NCBI GenBank assembly: GCA_049673305.1
Contig: JBATXM010000077.1
Coordinates: forward strand, 1-64,000
Direction of reading: 5' to 3'
Length of the DNA stretch: 64,000 bases
Source of the DNA: GCA-003244245 sp049673305
GTDB lineage: Bacteria; Actinomycetota; Actinomycetes; Mycobacteriales; Pseudonocardiaceae
Positions 26,318 through 34,592 of the stretch are shown here, piece after piece. A program made the translations under genes and the position numbers. Within the stretch, counting starts at the first letter, position 1. Each line of letters begins with the position of its first letter. The notes beneath the pieces were generated by a model, which was not told the origin of the DNA, did not search any database, and saw nothing but the letters and a program-made list of their open reading frames with translations.

Positions 26318-28362
26318 GTGCCGCCCACTACCCGTTCTCCGCGATCGTCGGGCACGACGATCTCCGGCTGGCGTTGCTGCTGAGCGCTGTGCATCCGGGG
26401 ATCGGCGGTGTGCTGGTCCGCGGTGAGAAAGGTACCGCGAAATCGACCGTGGTTCGGGCGCTCTCGGCGCTGCTCCCCGCAGTGACCGCGGTACCGGGAT
26501 GCCGCTTCGGTTGCGACCCGCTCTCCCCGGATCCGGCGTGTCTGGACGGCCCGCACGCCGCGGTGGCCGGACAGCTTGTGCGCCCGGCTCGGCTGGTCGA
26601 ACTGCCGGTCGGTGCCACCGAAGACCGCCTGGTGGGCTCGTTGGACCTGCAGCGTGCGCTCACCGAGGGACTCTCGGCGTACCAGCCCGGGATGCTCGCC
26701 GCGGCGCACCGCGGCGTGCTGTACGTCGATGAGGTCAACCTGCTGCCCGACCACCTCGTCGACGTGCTCCTCGACGCCGCCGCGATGGGTCGCGCGCACG
26801 TGGAGCGCGACGGTGTGTCGGTCTCCCACGCCGCATCGTTCCTGCTGGTCGGCACGATGAACCCGGAGGAGGGTGAGCTACGCCCGCAGCTGCTGGATCG
26901 CTTCGGGCTCACCGTTGAGGTGGCGGCCTCCCGCGATGTCCAGACGCGGGCTGAAGTGATCCGCCGCCGGCTGCGCTACGAGGCGGATCCGGTTGGTTTC
27001 GCGGCGTCCTGGCGTCTTGAGGACGTCGCGCTCGCCGAACGGATCACGATAGCCCGTGCCACGTTGCCCGCAGTGACGCTTCCGGATGGCGAGCTGCGCC
27101 GGATCGCTGCGGTGTGCGCCGCGTTCGAGGTGGACGGGATGCGCGCTGATCTGGTGCTGGCCCGCACCGCGTTGGCGCACGCGGCCTGGCGGGGAGCCGA
27201 CACGGTCGATGAGGCCGACATCCGGGTCGCTGCGGCGCTGGCGTTGCCGCACCGCCGCCGCCGCGACCCCTTCGACCAGCCCGGCTTGGACGGCGAGCAG
27301 CTCGAGGACGCGCTGCGCACCGCGGACCAACCGCCGGACGATCCTCCCGGCGGGCCCGGCGAGGGCCGTGCCGACGAGCCGCAAGGCGGCGTTGCGGGTG
27401 ATAGCCCCGGAAACGACAGCTCCGCCAACGGCGCCGCGCCCGATCCCTCTGGGTCTGATCGTCCTGGGCCGGCACCGATGGCGCCGTTTCGGGCTCGGCT
27501 GATGACGCTGCCCGGTGTCGGTGCCGGGGCACCTGGCCGGCGGTCGGTGGCCAGGACCAGTGTCGGGCGCACGATCCGGGCGTCCATCACCGAGGGCAGC
27601 GGGTTACACCTGCTAGGCACCCTGGTCGCCGCTGCCCCGCACCAACGCGACCGAGGGCGCCGTGGCCCGGGACTGGTGGTGCACCGGGCCGATGTCCGCT
27701 TGGCGGTGCGCGAGGGGCGGGAATCCAACCTGGTGTTGTTCGCCGTCGACGCGTCCGGCTCGATGGCGGCCCGATCCCGGATGTCCGCGGTGAGCGGGGC
27801 GGTGCTGTCCCTGCTGCTGGACGCCTACCAGCGCCGCGACAAGGTAGGCCTGATCAGCTTCCGGGGCGAGCAAGCGCAGCTGGTGCTGCCACCGACGTCG
27901 GCGGTGGATGTCGCCGCCGCCCGGCTACGCGCAGTGCGCACCGGCGGGCGCACCCCGCTGGCTGCGGGGTTGCTGCGTTCGGCGTGGGTACTGGCCGCCG
28001 AGCGGCTGCGCGACCCCACTCGGCGGGCGCTGCTCGTGGTGCTCACCGACGGCCGGGCCACCCACGGTGGGATGGACGCCGCACTGGCCGTGGCTGGCCT
28101 GCTGCGTCGCGATGGGGTGGCGTCGATCGTGGTGGACTGTGAGTCCGGGCCGGTCCGGCTGGGTTTGTCCGGCCGGCTCGCGCTCGCGATGGGTGGTGGG
28201 TGCGTGCGGCTGGAGGAGCTGTCCGCCGACGCGGTGGCCGGGGTGGTCCGCGCCGCCCGGGGAGCTGCTGAGCCGAGGAGGTCGAGATGCCGCACGGCGT
28301 ACCGGTCAGGGTCCCCGATGACGGGCTGTCCACCCGGCAGCGGCGAAACCGGCCGCTGCTGA
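26314..28362 (+). CDS. Fused AAA+/VWA chelatase subunit (ChlI-ChlD type), probable cobaltochelatase partner of CobN
   Basis: A 682-residue protein. Residues 1-320 form a ChlI-like AAA+ domain with Walker A RGEKGTAKST (37-44) and VLYVDEVNLLPDHLVD as Walker B. A Gly/Pro/acidic linker (about 325-400) leads to a VWA domain with the MIDAS motif DASGS near residue 477. Such fused I/D proteins replace CobS/CobT with CobN in actinobacteria (as in mycobacterial Rv2850c, from memory). GTG overlaps the acetyltransferase stop. The frame runs 76 bases into cobO; the final 25 residues look non-native, so the natural end may have been altered by an indel near 28258. Confidence 0.85.
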   Translation: MSAAHYPFSAIVGHDDLRLALLLSAVHPGIGGVLVRGEKGTAKSTVVRALSALLPAVTAVPGCRFGCDPLSPDPACLDGPHAAVAGQLVRPARLVELPVGATEDRLVGSLDLQRALTEGLSAYQPGMLAAAHRGVLYVDEVNLLPDHLVDVLLDAAAMGRAHVERDGVSVSHAASFLLVGTMNPEEGELRPQLLDRFGLTVEVAASRDVQTRAEVIRRRLRYEADPVGFAASWRLEDVALAERITIARATLPAVTLPDGELRRIAAVCAAFEVDGMRADLVLARTALAHAAWRGADTVDEADIRVAAALALPHRRRRDPFDQPGLDGEQLEDALRTADQPPDDPPGGPGEGRADEPQGGVAGDSPGNDSSANGAAPDPSGSDRPGPAPMAPFRARLMTLPGVGAGAPGRRSVARTSVGRTIRASITEGSGLHLLGTLVAAAPHQRDRGRRGPGLVVHRADVRLAVREGRESNLVLFAVDASGSMAARSRMSAVSGAVLSLLLDAYQRRDKVGLISFRGEQAQLVLPPTSAVDVAAARLRAVRTGGRTPLAAGLLRSAWVLAAERLRDPTRRALLVVLTDGRATHGGMDAALAVAGLLRRDGVASIVVDCESGPVRLGLSGRLALAMGGGCVRLEELSADAVAGVVRAARGAAEPRRSRCRTAYRSGSPMTGCPPGSGETGRC

Positions 28363-28901
28363 TCGTCCACACCGGAGCGATGAAGGGCAAGTCCACGGCT
28401 GCCTTCGGTCTGGCACTGCGGGGTTGGAGCGCGGGCTGGTCGATCGGGGTGTTCCAGTTCGTCAAGTCCGCGAAGTGGAAGGTGGGGGAGGAGTCCGCGT
28501 TCCGGGCGCTGCACGAGGTGCACCAGCGAACCGGGCAGGGCGGGCCGGTCGAGTGGCACAAGATGGGTGAGGGCTGGTCATGGGCGCGCAAGCCAGGAAG
28601 CCCCGAGGACCACGCCGCCGCTGCGGCGCAGGGCTGGGCGGAGATTGCCCGCCGGTTGGCTGATCAGGTCCACGACCTGTACGTGCTCGACGAGTTCAGT
28701 TACCCACTGCACTGGGGCTGGGTGGACACCGACGAGGTGCTGGCCACGCTGGCTGATCGGCCCGGCCGGCAACACGTCGTGATCACCGGCCGGAACGTGC
28801 CCCCCACGCTGCTCGACGCCGCCGACCTGGTGGTGGAGATGACGAAGGTCAAGCACCCGATGGACACCGGCCAGAAGGGCCAGCGCGGAATTGAGTGGTG
28901 A
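28287..28901 (+). CDS. cobO: Cob(I)yrinic acid a,c-diamide adenosyltransferase
   Basis: A 204-residue CobO/CobA-type ATP:corrinoid adenosyltransferase. The P-loop is HTGAMKGKSTAAFG (about residues 30-43), followed by the corrinoid-site stretch VFQFVKSAKW. The later DLYVLDEFSYPLHWGW and VITGRNVPP segments are typical, as is the C-terminal MTKVKHPMDTGQKGQRGIEW. It attaches the upper adenosyl ligand. ATG at 28287 follows CGAGGAGG. It acts right after the chelatase step encoded by the upstream genes; cobB, the usual next gene, is absent. Confidence 0.93.
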   Translation: MPHGVPVRVPDDGLSTRQRRNRPLLIVHTGAMKGKSTAAFGLALRGWSAGWSIGVFQFVKSAKWKVGEESAFRALHEVHQRTGQGGPVEWHKMGEGWSWARKPGSPEDHAAAAAQGWAEIARRLADQVHDLYVLDEFSYPLHWGWVDTDEVLATLADRPGRQHVVITGRNVPPTLLDAADLVVEMTKVKHPMDTGQKGQRGIEW

Positions 28902-28912
28902 GCACCGGCGAG

Positions 28913-29824
28913 TCAATCAGCATCGGCGAGGAGCGCCTGTCTCGCTGCCTCAAGCGTCGCTCGTCCTGCATCGCTCACCTCGGGAAGGTGCAGGTCGAGC
29001 TGGCCGATGATGTGTACCAGGATGCCTCCGACCAGGGCCCGCATGGCGTACTTGTGATCGGCCGGCACGACGAACCAGGGTCCCCAGGGAGTCGACGTCG
29101 CCGTGATGGCCTGTTCATAAGCGCGCTGGTAGTCGTCAAAGTAAGCCCGTTCCGCGAGATCGGCGCTGGAGAACTTCCAGTACTTGGCCGGGTCGTCGAG
29201 CCGCTCGAGCAGCCGCTTCTTCTGCTCTTTCTTGGAGACGTGGAGGAAGAATTTGACGATGCGCGTGCCTTCGCGCTGAAGATGGTGTTCGAAGGCGTTG
29301 ATGTCCTCGTAGCGCTGGCTCCAGAATTCTTCGGTGAGTTGTGCATGGGGTGGGAGGTGCTGATGACTGAGGGTTTGGGGATGGACCCGGGCGACGAGCA
29401 CGTCCTCGTAGTAGGAGCGGTTGAAAATCCCGATCCGTCCCCGCTCGGGGAGGGCCTTGACACAACGCCAGAGAAAGTCGTGCTTGAGCTCTTCAGCGGA
29501 GGGCACCGTGAAGGAGATGACCTCGCAGCCCTGGGGGTTGACACCGGACATGACGTGCTTGATCGTGCCGTCTTTGCCCGCCGCGTCGAGTGCTTGAAAG
29601 ATGACCAGGAGTGCGCAGGTATTAGTTGCATAGAGCAACTCCTGCGCCGAGGAGAGCTCTTTGCGAAACACCTCCAGATCGTGGTTGGCGATGTCCCGCA
29701 GACTCAATGTTCCCGTGGGACCAAGCCAGTGGGTTCTCGTGTCGCTGGTGCTCCGGTTCCCGAGATCCGCAGCTTGACCAGGGCAGACCATGAGCTCCTC
29801 AATGATCCTCTTGTGCAGTGTCAC
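28913..29824 (-). CDS. ppk2: Polyphosphate kinase 2 family protein
   Basis: A 303-residue single-domain PPK2. The Walker A loop is ALDAAGKDGTIKHV (about residues 78-91), followed by the family segment GVNPQGCEVISF, Walker B-type RIGIFNRSYYEDVLVARV and KFFLHVSKKEQKKRL. These enzymes transfer phosphate between polyphosphate and nucleotides. The single-domain size and sequence fit class I, but ADP versus GDP or AMP preference cannot be read. GTG at 29824 has GGAGG eight bases upstream. It converges on cobO with an 11-base gap. Confidence 0.88.
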   Translation of the reverse strand: MTLHKRIIEELMVCPGQAADLGNRSTSDTRTHWLGPTGTLSLRDIANHDLEVFRKELSSAQELLYATNTCALLVIFQALDAAGKDGTIKHVMSGVNPQGCEVISFTVPSAEELKHDFLWRCVKALPERGRIGIFNRSYYEDVLVARVHPQTLSHQHLPPHAQLTEEFWSQRYEDINAFEHHLQREGTRIVKFFLHVSKKEQKKRLLERLDDPAKYWKFSSADLAERAYFDDYQRAYEQAITATSTPWGPWFVVPADHKYAMRALVGGILVHIIGQLDLHLPEVSDAGRATLEAARQALLADAD

Positions 29825-29880
29825 GTAACGACCTCCAGGTTGATCTCCCCGCCAGCCATGCGCTCGGGGACGAGATCGGC

Positions 29881-30216
29881 TTAGGCATTGTCGCTCAGGG
29901 CGTCGATTGCTTCCTCGACGGTACTGTCAAGTTGTTGGGGTGTGGTGGGATGGGCTCCCGGTAGATCTTCGGGGAGGGCCGCTTGATGGGCGCCGTCGCT
30001 GGACCAGGACCATCGGTTCCCGCTGAGCTCCCGCGAGGTCGAGGAGATGATGATGATGCGGGGGGTCATCGTCAGCCACGAGACGGGCACCAAACAACCT
30101 GACAGTGCGGACACCGTCATGTGGGCAGCGCCAGTGGTTCGGTCGAAGCGTGTGGGCGGGATCGCCAGGACACGCTGGATGAGCGCGGCGTGTTCGGGGT
30201 GGCCTGATCTGCTCAC
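29881..30216 (-). CDS. Hypothetical protein of about 111 aa
   Basis: The product begins VSRSGHPEHAALIQRVLAIP and contains LVPVSWLTMTPRIIIISST and NRWSWSSDG, ending with an acidic helix (STVEEAIDALSDNA). GTG at 30216 has GAGAGGAG seven bases upstream, which favours it over the in-frame ATG at 30237. The composition is plausible for a small soluble protein with a beta core. I do not recognise the family. It lies head-to-tail upstream of ppk2 with 56 bases between, so they could share a transcript. Confidence 0.4.
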   Translation of the reverse strand: MSRSGHPEHAALIQRVLAIPPTRFDRTTGAAHMTVSALSGCLVPVSWLTMTPRIIIISSTSRELSGNRWSWSSDGAHQAALPEDLPGAHPTTPQQLDSTVEEAIDALSDNA

Positions 30217-30348
30217 AAGCGTCTCCTCTCTCGTCATGAAGAAAGGAGACGCCGGATTATGCCGAGGTTCCTACCCTCGACACCCCCACACCAACGACAC
30301 TCAGCGACACATCGGCATAACCCTGCGCTCGGCATAACGGTGTGATCT

Positions 30349-30689
30349 GTGGTTGAGGTCCGCACCGCAGAGAAGCAGCGGGTGGAGAAGCTGCTGGAGG
30401 ACGCCCAGATCAAGCTGTCGGCGCTGATCAGCGGCCAGCGTGACCCGAAGGGGCTGGCGCGGATGGCGCTTGGCCGGATGCGCACCAAGATCACTCAGTT
30501 GGATGAGATCCACGGGATCGGCCCGAGGGCCGCGGCCGGTAAGACCGACACCTTCCTGGGGAACGTTACCGGCGCATCGCCCGCCGCCGCGGGAAGAAGA
30601 AAGCCGTCGTCGCCGTCGGGCGCTCCATCCTGGTCATCATCTGGCACCTGCAACGACGGCAGGACTTCACCCCAACCCGGCTCCGCTGA
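30349..30689 (+). pseudogene. Degenerate IS110-family transposase remnant
   Basis: The first part reads VRTAEKQRVEKLLEDAQIKL, joined directly to ALISGQRDPKGLARMALGRM, which are two blocks of an IS110 transposase with the piece between them deleted. A short central piece, HGIGPRA, follows. From about 30560 the reading frame changes and encodes the typical C-terminus: GERYRRIARRRGKKKAVVAV, then GRSILVIIWHLQ, stopping at 30687-30689. Deletions plus a frameshift make it inactive. It marks past insertion activity between ppk2 and the regulator gene. No intact element ends were found. Confidence 0.75.
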
Positions 30690-31065
30690 CGCTGCGCCGG
30701 GTCCAACCCCTGCCCGTCCCCGGCTTGATTTTCGGACCAGGCGTTCCATCGTTGAGATTACAGTCCTGCGGTATCCCAGCCTGCCCGCGACCAGAGACGC
30801 GAAATGTTTACCTTTCCAGTGTATCTAGGGGAGGAACAGGCGACTCTGTTCATAGGAGCTCCTGGAAGGCAGTGTCCCACGTTGTGGAGGTAGGAGATGA
30901 CTCAGGGCAGAGCTGACTTTCGGGTGCCTGACGTGATCATCTGGAGTAGGCCAAGCGCGTAGTCGACCCGCAACGGACTGGGATACCCGGGGCAGGGATT
31001 CGACTGGGATGATGCCGGTTCTCTGTTCGGTTCCTACCGGACCACAGCCTGAGGAGATTGTTTTT
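30690..31065. other. Intergenic stretch before the regulator gene
   Basis: No long gene is visible. It contains one short ORF with a strong ribosome binding site (30897-30962) and otherwise nothing that I can assign. It probably holds the promoter of the LuxR-type regulator. Confidence 0.4.
30897..30962 (+). CDS. Very short ORF with a strong ribosome binding site (21 aa)
   Basis: ATG at 30897 follows GGAGGTAGGAG with six bases between GGAGG and the start. The peptide begins MTQGRADFRVPDVIIW and stops at 30960-30962, 103 bases before the regulator start. It could be a leader peptide, the truncated 5' end of a former gene, or chance. No codon runs suggestive of attenuation are present. Confidence 0.25.
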   Translation: MTQGRADFRVPDVIIWSRPSA

Positions 31066-31776
31066 GTGGATAAGAACAACCATCCTGGTCAGAACCGCAC
31101 CGACGAAAAGACCATCCGGGTTCTACTGCTGGACGATTGCACGATTACCCGGACCGGCGTGCGGACGATAATCAACGACTACGCCGACATCGATATCGTC
31201 GGGGAGGTGACCGACTGCGAAGGCGCGGTCCAGCAGATCAATGAAATCGCGCCGGACGTCGTGGTTGTCAACACACTCGCCAGCTCACTGGACGCTGAAC
31301 TCGTCATCGACCGGCTGTCGGTCGAGTGCCTGCACTGGCCGGGGCGGATCCTGGTGATCGTCGGTGACGACTTGGGGGTCAACGCCTCATCCGGGACCGT
31401 GGGCACCTTGATGCGGCGGGCCACCGCCAAGGAATTGGTGCTCGCGCTGCGGATGGTGGCCGCCGGCTACTCGTTGTTCCCTTCCTCGAACCACAACCAC
31501 GACAAGCCGGGCCGGCCGCCGGTCGAGTTGATTGACGCGGCGCTGAGCACCGAGCAGTTGGAGTTGATCACCCCACGCGAGTACGACGTGCTCCGCCTGC
31601 TCGCCCAGGGCTGCACCAACGCGGAGATCTCGGCGAGGTTGGTGCTGAGCGAGAGCACCGTGAAGTCCCATGTGCAGCACCTGCTGACCAAACTCGGCAT
31701 GCGCAACCGGGTGAGTGCCGCGATCTACGCCTACGAGGCCGGAATCGTGCGCACCAAGCGGAAACAGGCGTCCTGA
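31066..31776 (+). CDS. LuxR-type response regulator with a degenerate receiver domain
   Basis: A 236-residue protein. Residues 17-135 form a receiver-like domain starting TIRVLLLDDCTITRTGV, which keeps the acidic pair. At the phosphoacceptor position the sequence is DVVVVNTLAS, so Asn69 replaces Asp, and the conserved Lys near the end is missing (GTLMRRATAKEL). The C-terminal LuxR/GerE helix-turn-helix is intact: LITPREYDVLRLLAQGCTNAEI and STVKSHVQHLLTKLG. It probably binds DNA without phosphorylation or responds to a ligand. GTG at 31066 has GAGGAG nine bases upstream. A bidirectional terminator separates it from the TrpB2 gene. Confidence 0.85.
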   Translation: MDKNNHPGQNRTDEKTIRVLLLDDCTITRTGVRTIINDYADIDIVGEVTDCEGAVQQINEIAPDVVVVNTLASSLDAELVIDRLSVECLHWPGRILVIVGDDLGVNASSGTVGTLMRRATAKELVLALRMVAAGYSLFPSSNHNHDKPGRPPVELIDAALSTEQLELITPREYDVLRLLAQGCTNAEISARLVLSESTVKSHVQHLLTKLGMRNRVSAAIYAYEAGIVRTKRKQAS

Positions 31777-31784
31777 AGGGCATC

Positions 31785-31819
31785 GGGAGCACGGCCGTGC
31801 CCACCGGGGCCGTGCTCCC
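31785..31819. terminator. Bidirectional hairpin terminator
   Basis: Arms 31785-31796 (GGGAGCACGGCC) and 31808-31819 (GGCCGTGCTCCC) are perfectly complementary over 12 bases with an 11-base loop. It lies between the convergent regulator and TrpB2-type genes, eight bases after one stop and 11 before the other, exactly where a shared terminator is expected. Confidence 0.8.
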
Positions 31820-31830
31820 CGGGAGCCGTC

Positions 31831-33198
31831 TCAGGCCAGCACCTTGGCGTCCGGCAGGTCCGTGAGCGCCGCCTCGATCTGTTGTTTTGTCGGCTCATAA
31901 TCCTCCAGCGTGCCGGCGAAGAACGACTCATAGGCCGCCATGTCAAAATGACCGTGACCGGACACATGGGTCAGGATGACGCGCTCCTCCCCGGCCTCCT
32001 TTGCGGCCAGGGCCTCGTCGATCGCACCGCGTACCCCGTGCGCGGACTCTGGAGCCATCACGAAGCCCTCGTTGCGCGCGAACCGCACCGCCGCGCTGAA
32101 GATCTCGTTCTGCGAGTACGACCGCGCCTGTATGTAGCCGTGTTCCACCAATACCCCCATCGTCGGCGAGCTGCCGTGGTGGCGAAGGCCGCCAGCGTGG
32201 ATCGGCGCCGGCATGAAGCCGTGGCCGAGAGTGTACATGGGCAGCACCGGTCCGAGGCAGGCGGTGTCCGGGTAGTCATAGGCGTAGGTGCCTCGGGTCA
32301 GGCTGGGGCAGGCGTCCGGTTCGACGGCCACGAACCGAGTCCCCGTCCGCTCGCCCGACAGCCGGTCGGACACGAAGGGGTAGGCCAGCCCGGCGTACCC
32401 GGAGCCACCACCGACGCAGCCGATCACCACATCGGGGTAGTCGCCGAAAATCTCCAGCTGTTTTTTGGCCTCCAGGCCGATCACCGTCTGGTGCAGTAGC
32501 ACGTTGTTGGAGATCGAACCAAGCGCGAACTTCGTGTCGTCCCTGCTGAGCGCGTCCTGCACAGCCTCGCTGATGGCGATGCCGATGCTGCCCGGCGAAT
32601 TCGGATCCGCCGCCAGGATCGCCCGGCCGGCCTCGGTGCGGTCGGTGGGGGACGCGAACACGTTGGCACCCCAGGTCTGCATCAGCATCTTCCGGTAGGG
32701 CTTCTGGTTGTAGGAGGCCCGCACCATGTACACCGTTACGTCGATGCCGAAGAGCGCTCCGGCAAAGGCCAGTGCCGATCCCCACTGGCCGGCACCGGTC
32801 TCGCTGGTCAACCGCTTCACACCGTCTTTGGCGGCGAAATACGCTTGCGGCACGGCCGTGTTCGGCTTGTGTGACCCAGCAGGGGACACTCCCTCGTATT
32901 TGAAGTAGATCTTGGCTGGGGTATCCAGTGCCCGCTCCAGCCGGTCGGCCCGGTACAGCGGGGAGGGTCGCCAGATCTGGTACAGGTCACGCACCTGGTC
33001 CGGGATCTCGATCCACCGCTGCTCGGAGAACTCCTGCTCGACAATCCCGCTGGGCAGCAGCGGGAGGAGGCCCTCCGGCGTCAAGGGCTCAAGGGTCACC
33101 GGGTTGAGTGATGGCGGTAGTCGGGTCGGGAGATCCGGGACGATGTTGTACCACCTGTCTGGGAGATCATTCTGAGACAGAAGAATTTGCTTGATCAT
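31831..33198 (-). CDS. trpB2: TrpB2-type tryptophan synthase beta-like protein
   Basis: A 455-residue PLP enzyme of the TrpB2 group, which is longer than standard TrpB (about 400). The Schiff-base Lys lies in SPAGSHKPNTA (K111), followed by SETGAGQWGSALAFAG and the phosphate loop GCVGGGSGYAGLAYPF. The N-terminal extension (DLPDRWYNIVPDLP) is typical of the group. TrpB2 enzymes condense indole with serine, often without TrpA, or use related nucleophiles. There are no other trp genes nearby. It faces away from the arginine-derived operon; whether it belongs to it is open. Confidence 0.85.
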   Translation of the reverse strand: MIKQILLSQNDLPDRWYNIVPDLPTRLPPSLNPVTLEPLTPEGLLPLLPSGIVEQEFSEQRWIEIPDQVRDLYQIWRPSPLYRADRLERALDTPAKIYFKYEGVSPAGSHKPNTAVPQAYFAAKDGVKRLTSETGAGQWGSALAFAGALFGIDVTVYMVRASYNQKPYRKMLMQTWGANVFASPTDRTEAGRAILAADPNSPGSIGIAISEAVQDALSRDDTKFALGSISNNVLLHQTVIGLEAKKQLEIFGDYPDVVIGCVGGGSGYAGLAYPFVSDRLSGERTGTRFVAVEPDACPSLTRGTYAYDYPDTACLGPVLPMYTLGHGFMPAPIHAGGLRHHGSSPTMGVLVEHGYIQARSYSQNEIFSAAVRFARNEGFVMAPESAHGVRGAIDEALAAKEAGEERVILTHVSGHGHFDMAAYESFFAGTLEDYEPTKQQIEAALTDLPDAKVLA

Positions 33199-33465
33199 CT
33201 AGTTGGCCCTCACTCACGGATAGCGTTGACTGGTGCCACGTCCGGACAGTGGGTGTGAAATTCCACCCGACGCCCGTCCGCCCGAAGAATTCCCGAATTC
33301 TCCACGGTGGCCACCCGAGAAGGGTACGGGCACCCGTCGACGGCCGTCGACCGTCGTTGTGACGAAATCAGGTTGCGGCGGTCACCAATACTTTCGATCC
33401 ACCGGCAGCGGATTGGTCCCCCAAAGATCAGCAGAAAGTACTACCACGGGCCAGTCGGGCGACGG

Positions 33466-33471
33466 TAAAAT
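33466..33471 (+). promoter_or_regulatory. Possible -10 box for a leaderless EamA mRNA
   Basis: TAAAAT ends seven bases before the ATG at 33478, the spacing expected when transcription starts on the A of the start codon. No ribosome binding site is present, which supports a leaderless message. The 33199-33465 stretch shows no gene. Confidence 0.4.
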
Positions 33472-33477
33472 GCTCGC

Positions 33478-34395
33478 ATGGCGGGGAACTTTTTACGGGG
33501 TGCGCTGCTCGCGGGCACCGGCACCGTGTTGGCCGGGACTTCGTTCGCGGCGACGAGTCTGCTCACGAATTATCCGTTCCTCAGCGGTCAGGCGCTGCGA
33601 TTCGCCGTCGGCGCGCTCGCGCTGGCTGCGATCCTGCTCTGGACCCGAGCTCGTTGGCCGCGCCCGACGGCGCGGGAACTGGGACTGCTGGCGCTGCTAG
33701 CGGCGACCGGCCTGGTGGGCTTCAACCTGGCGTCGCTGGCCGCGCTGCGTTTCTCGGAACCGGCCGCCCTGGGCGTCGTCGTGGGATGCACCCCGCTGGT
33801 CGTCGCCCTGGTCGGCCCTCTTATGGCTCGGCAGCGGCTGTCCGCGCCCATGCTGGGCGCTGCGTTGCTGGTCGTGGTGGGTGCGGCGGTGGTCATCGGC
33901 CTGGGCAGCACAACGCTGGTCGGATTCGGCTTCGCGCTGCTGGCCATGCTGGGTGAGACGGCGTTCACCGTGCTCGCGGTGCCGGTGCTGCCCCGCCTTG
34001 GCCCGGTTGTGGTGTCTGCCTACGTGTGCGTGCTCGCGGCGGTCGAAATGGCGGTGCTGACGCTGGTGGTGGAGTTCCCGCAGTCCCTCCGGTTGCCCAC
34101 TCCGCGCGAGGCGCTGGCGCTTGGCTACCTCGCTATCGCGATCACGGCGGTGGCCTTCATCTGCTACTACGCCGGCATCCAGCGGTTGGGTGCGGAGCGG
34201 ACCAGCCTGTTCGCCGGGCTGATCCCAGTGGCCGCTGCCTTCGCCGCGCCGGTGGTGGGCACCGGGAGGCTGGGACTGGCACAGGTGCTCGGCAGCCTGC
34301 TGGTCGGGATCGGCATCACGGTGGGGATGGCGGCCGTGCCTGCCTCGGCTACCGCACCTCTGGCCGAGGAGCAGGAGTCCGCACCAGTCGACTGA
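33478..34395 (+). CDS. EamA/DMT-family transporter
   Basis: A 305-residue inner-membrane protein with ten predicted helices in two EamA repeats. The first begins TVLAGTSFAATSLLTNYPFL and the second near LVGFGFALLAMLGETAFTVL; the helix ends are Gly- and Ala-rich as in drug/metabolite exporters. The C-terminus is short and acidic. It lies 197 bases upstream of the arginine oxidase gene in the same direction, so it may export the product of that operon or protect the cell. Substrate unknown. Confidence 0.8.
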   Translation: MAGNFLRGALLAGTGTVLAGTSFAATSLLTNYPFLSGQALRFAVGALALAAILLWTRARWPRPTARELGLLALLAATGLVGFNLASLAALRFSEPAALGVVVGCTPLVVALVGPLMARQRLSAPMLGAALLVVVGAAVVIGLGSTTLVGFGFALLAMLGETAFTVLAVPVLPRLGPVVVSAYVCVLAAVEMAVLTLVVEFPQSLRLPTPREALALGYLAIAITAVAFICYYAGIQRLGAERTSLFAGLIPVAAAFAAPVVGTGRLGLAQVLGSLLVGIGITVGMAAVPASATAPLAEEQESAPVD

Positions 34396-34470
34396 CCGCA
34401 CAACGGCGATGTCCAGTACCTCTGGTTGGCGCCCGAGTGCAGTCGAAATAATGAGACCGTTTTCGTCATA

Positions 34471-34500
34471 TTGACGGTAGACAGCTTGTGTTGGTGATAC
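34471..34500 (+). promoter_or_regulatory. Possible promoter of the six-gene operon
   Basis: TTGACG (34471-34476) and TGATAC (34495-34500) are separated by 18 bases. The surrounding sequence is AT-rich compared with the genes. The site is 92 bases upstream of the ATG at 34593. The -10 match is only partial. Confidence 0.35.
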
Positions 34501-34592
34501 GTAGCATTTTTCTCCATACGAATCCGATCCCGGTTCGCGGGCACCCGTATACCGGCCGCCAACCATCACGAGCTGTTCTTGGAGTTTCCGAC

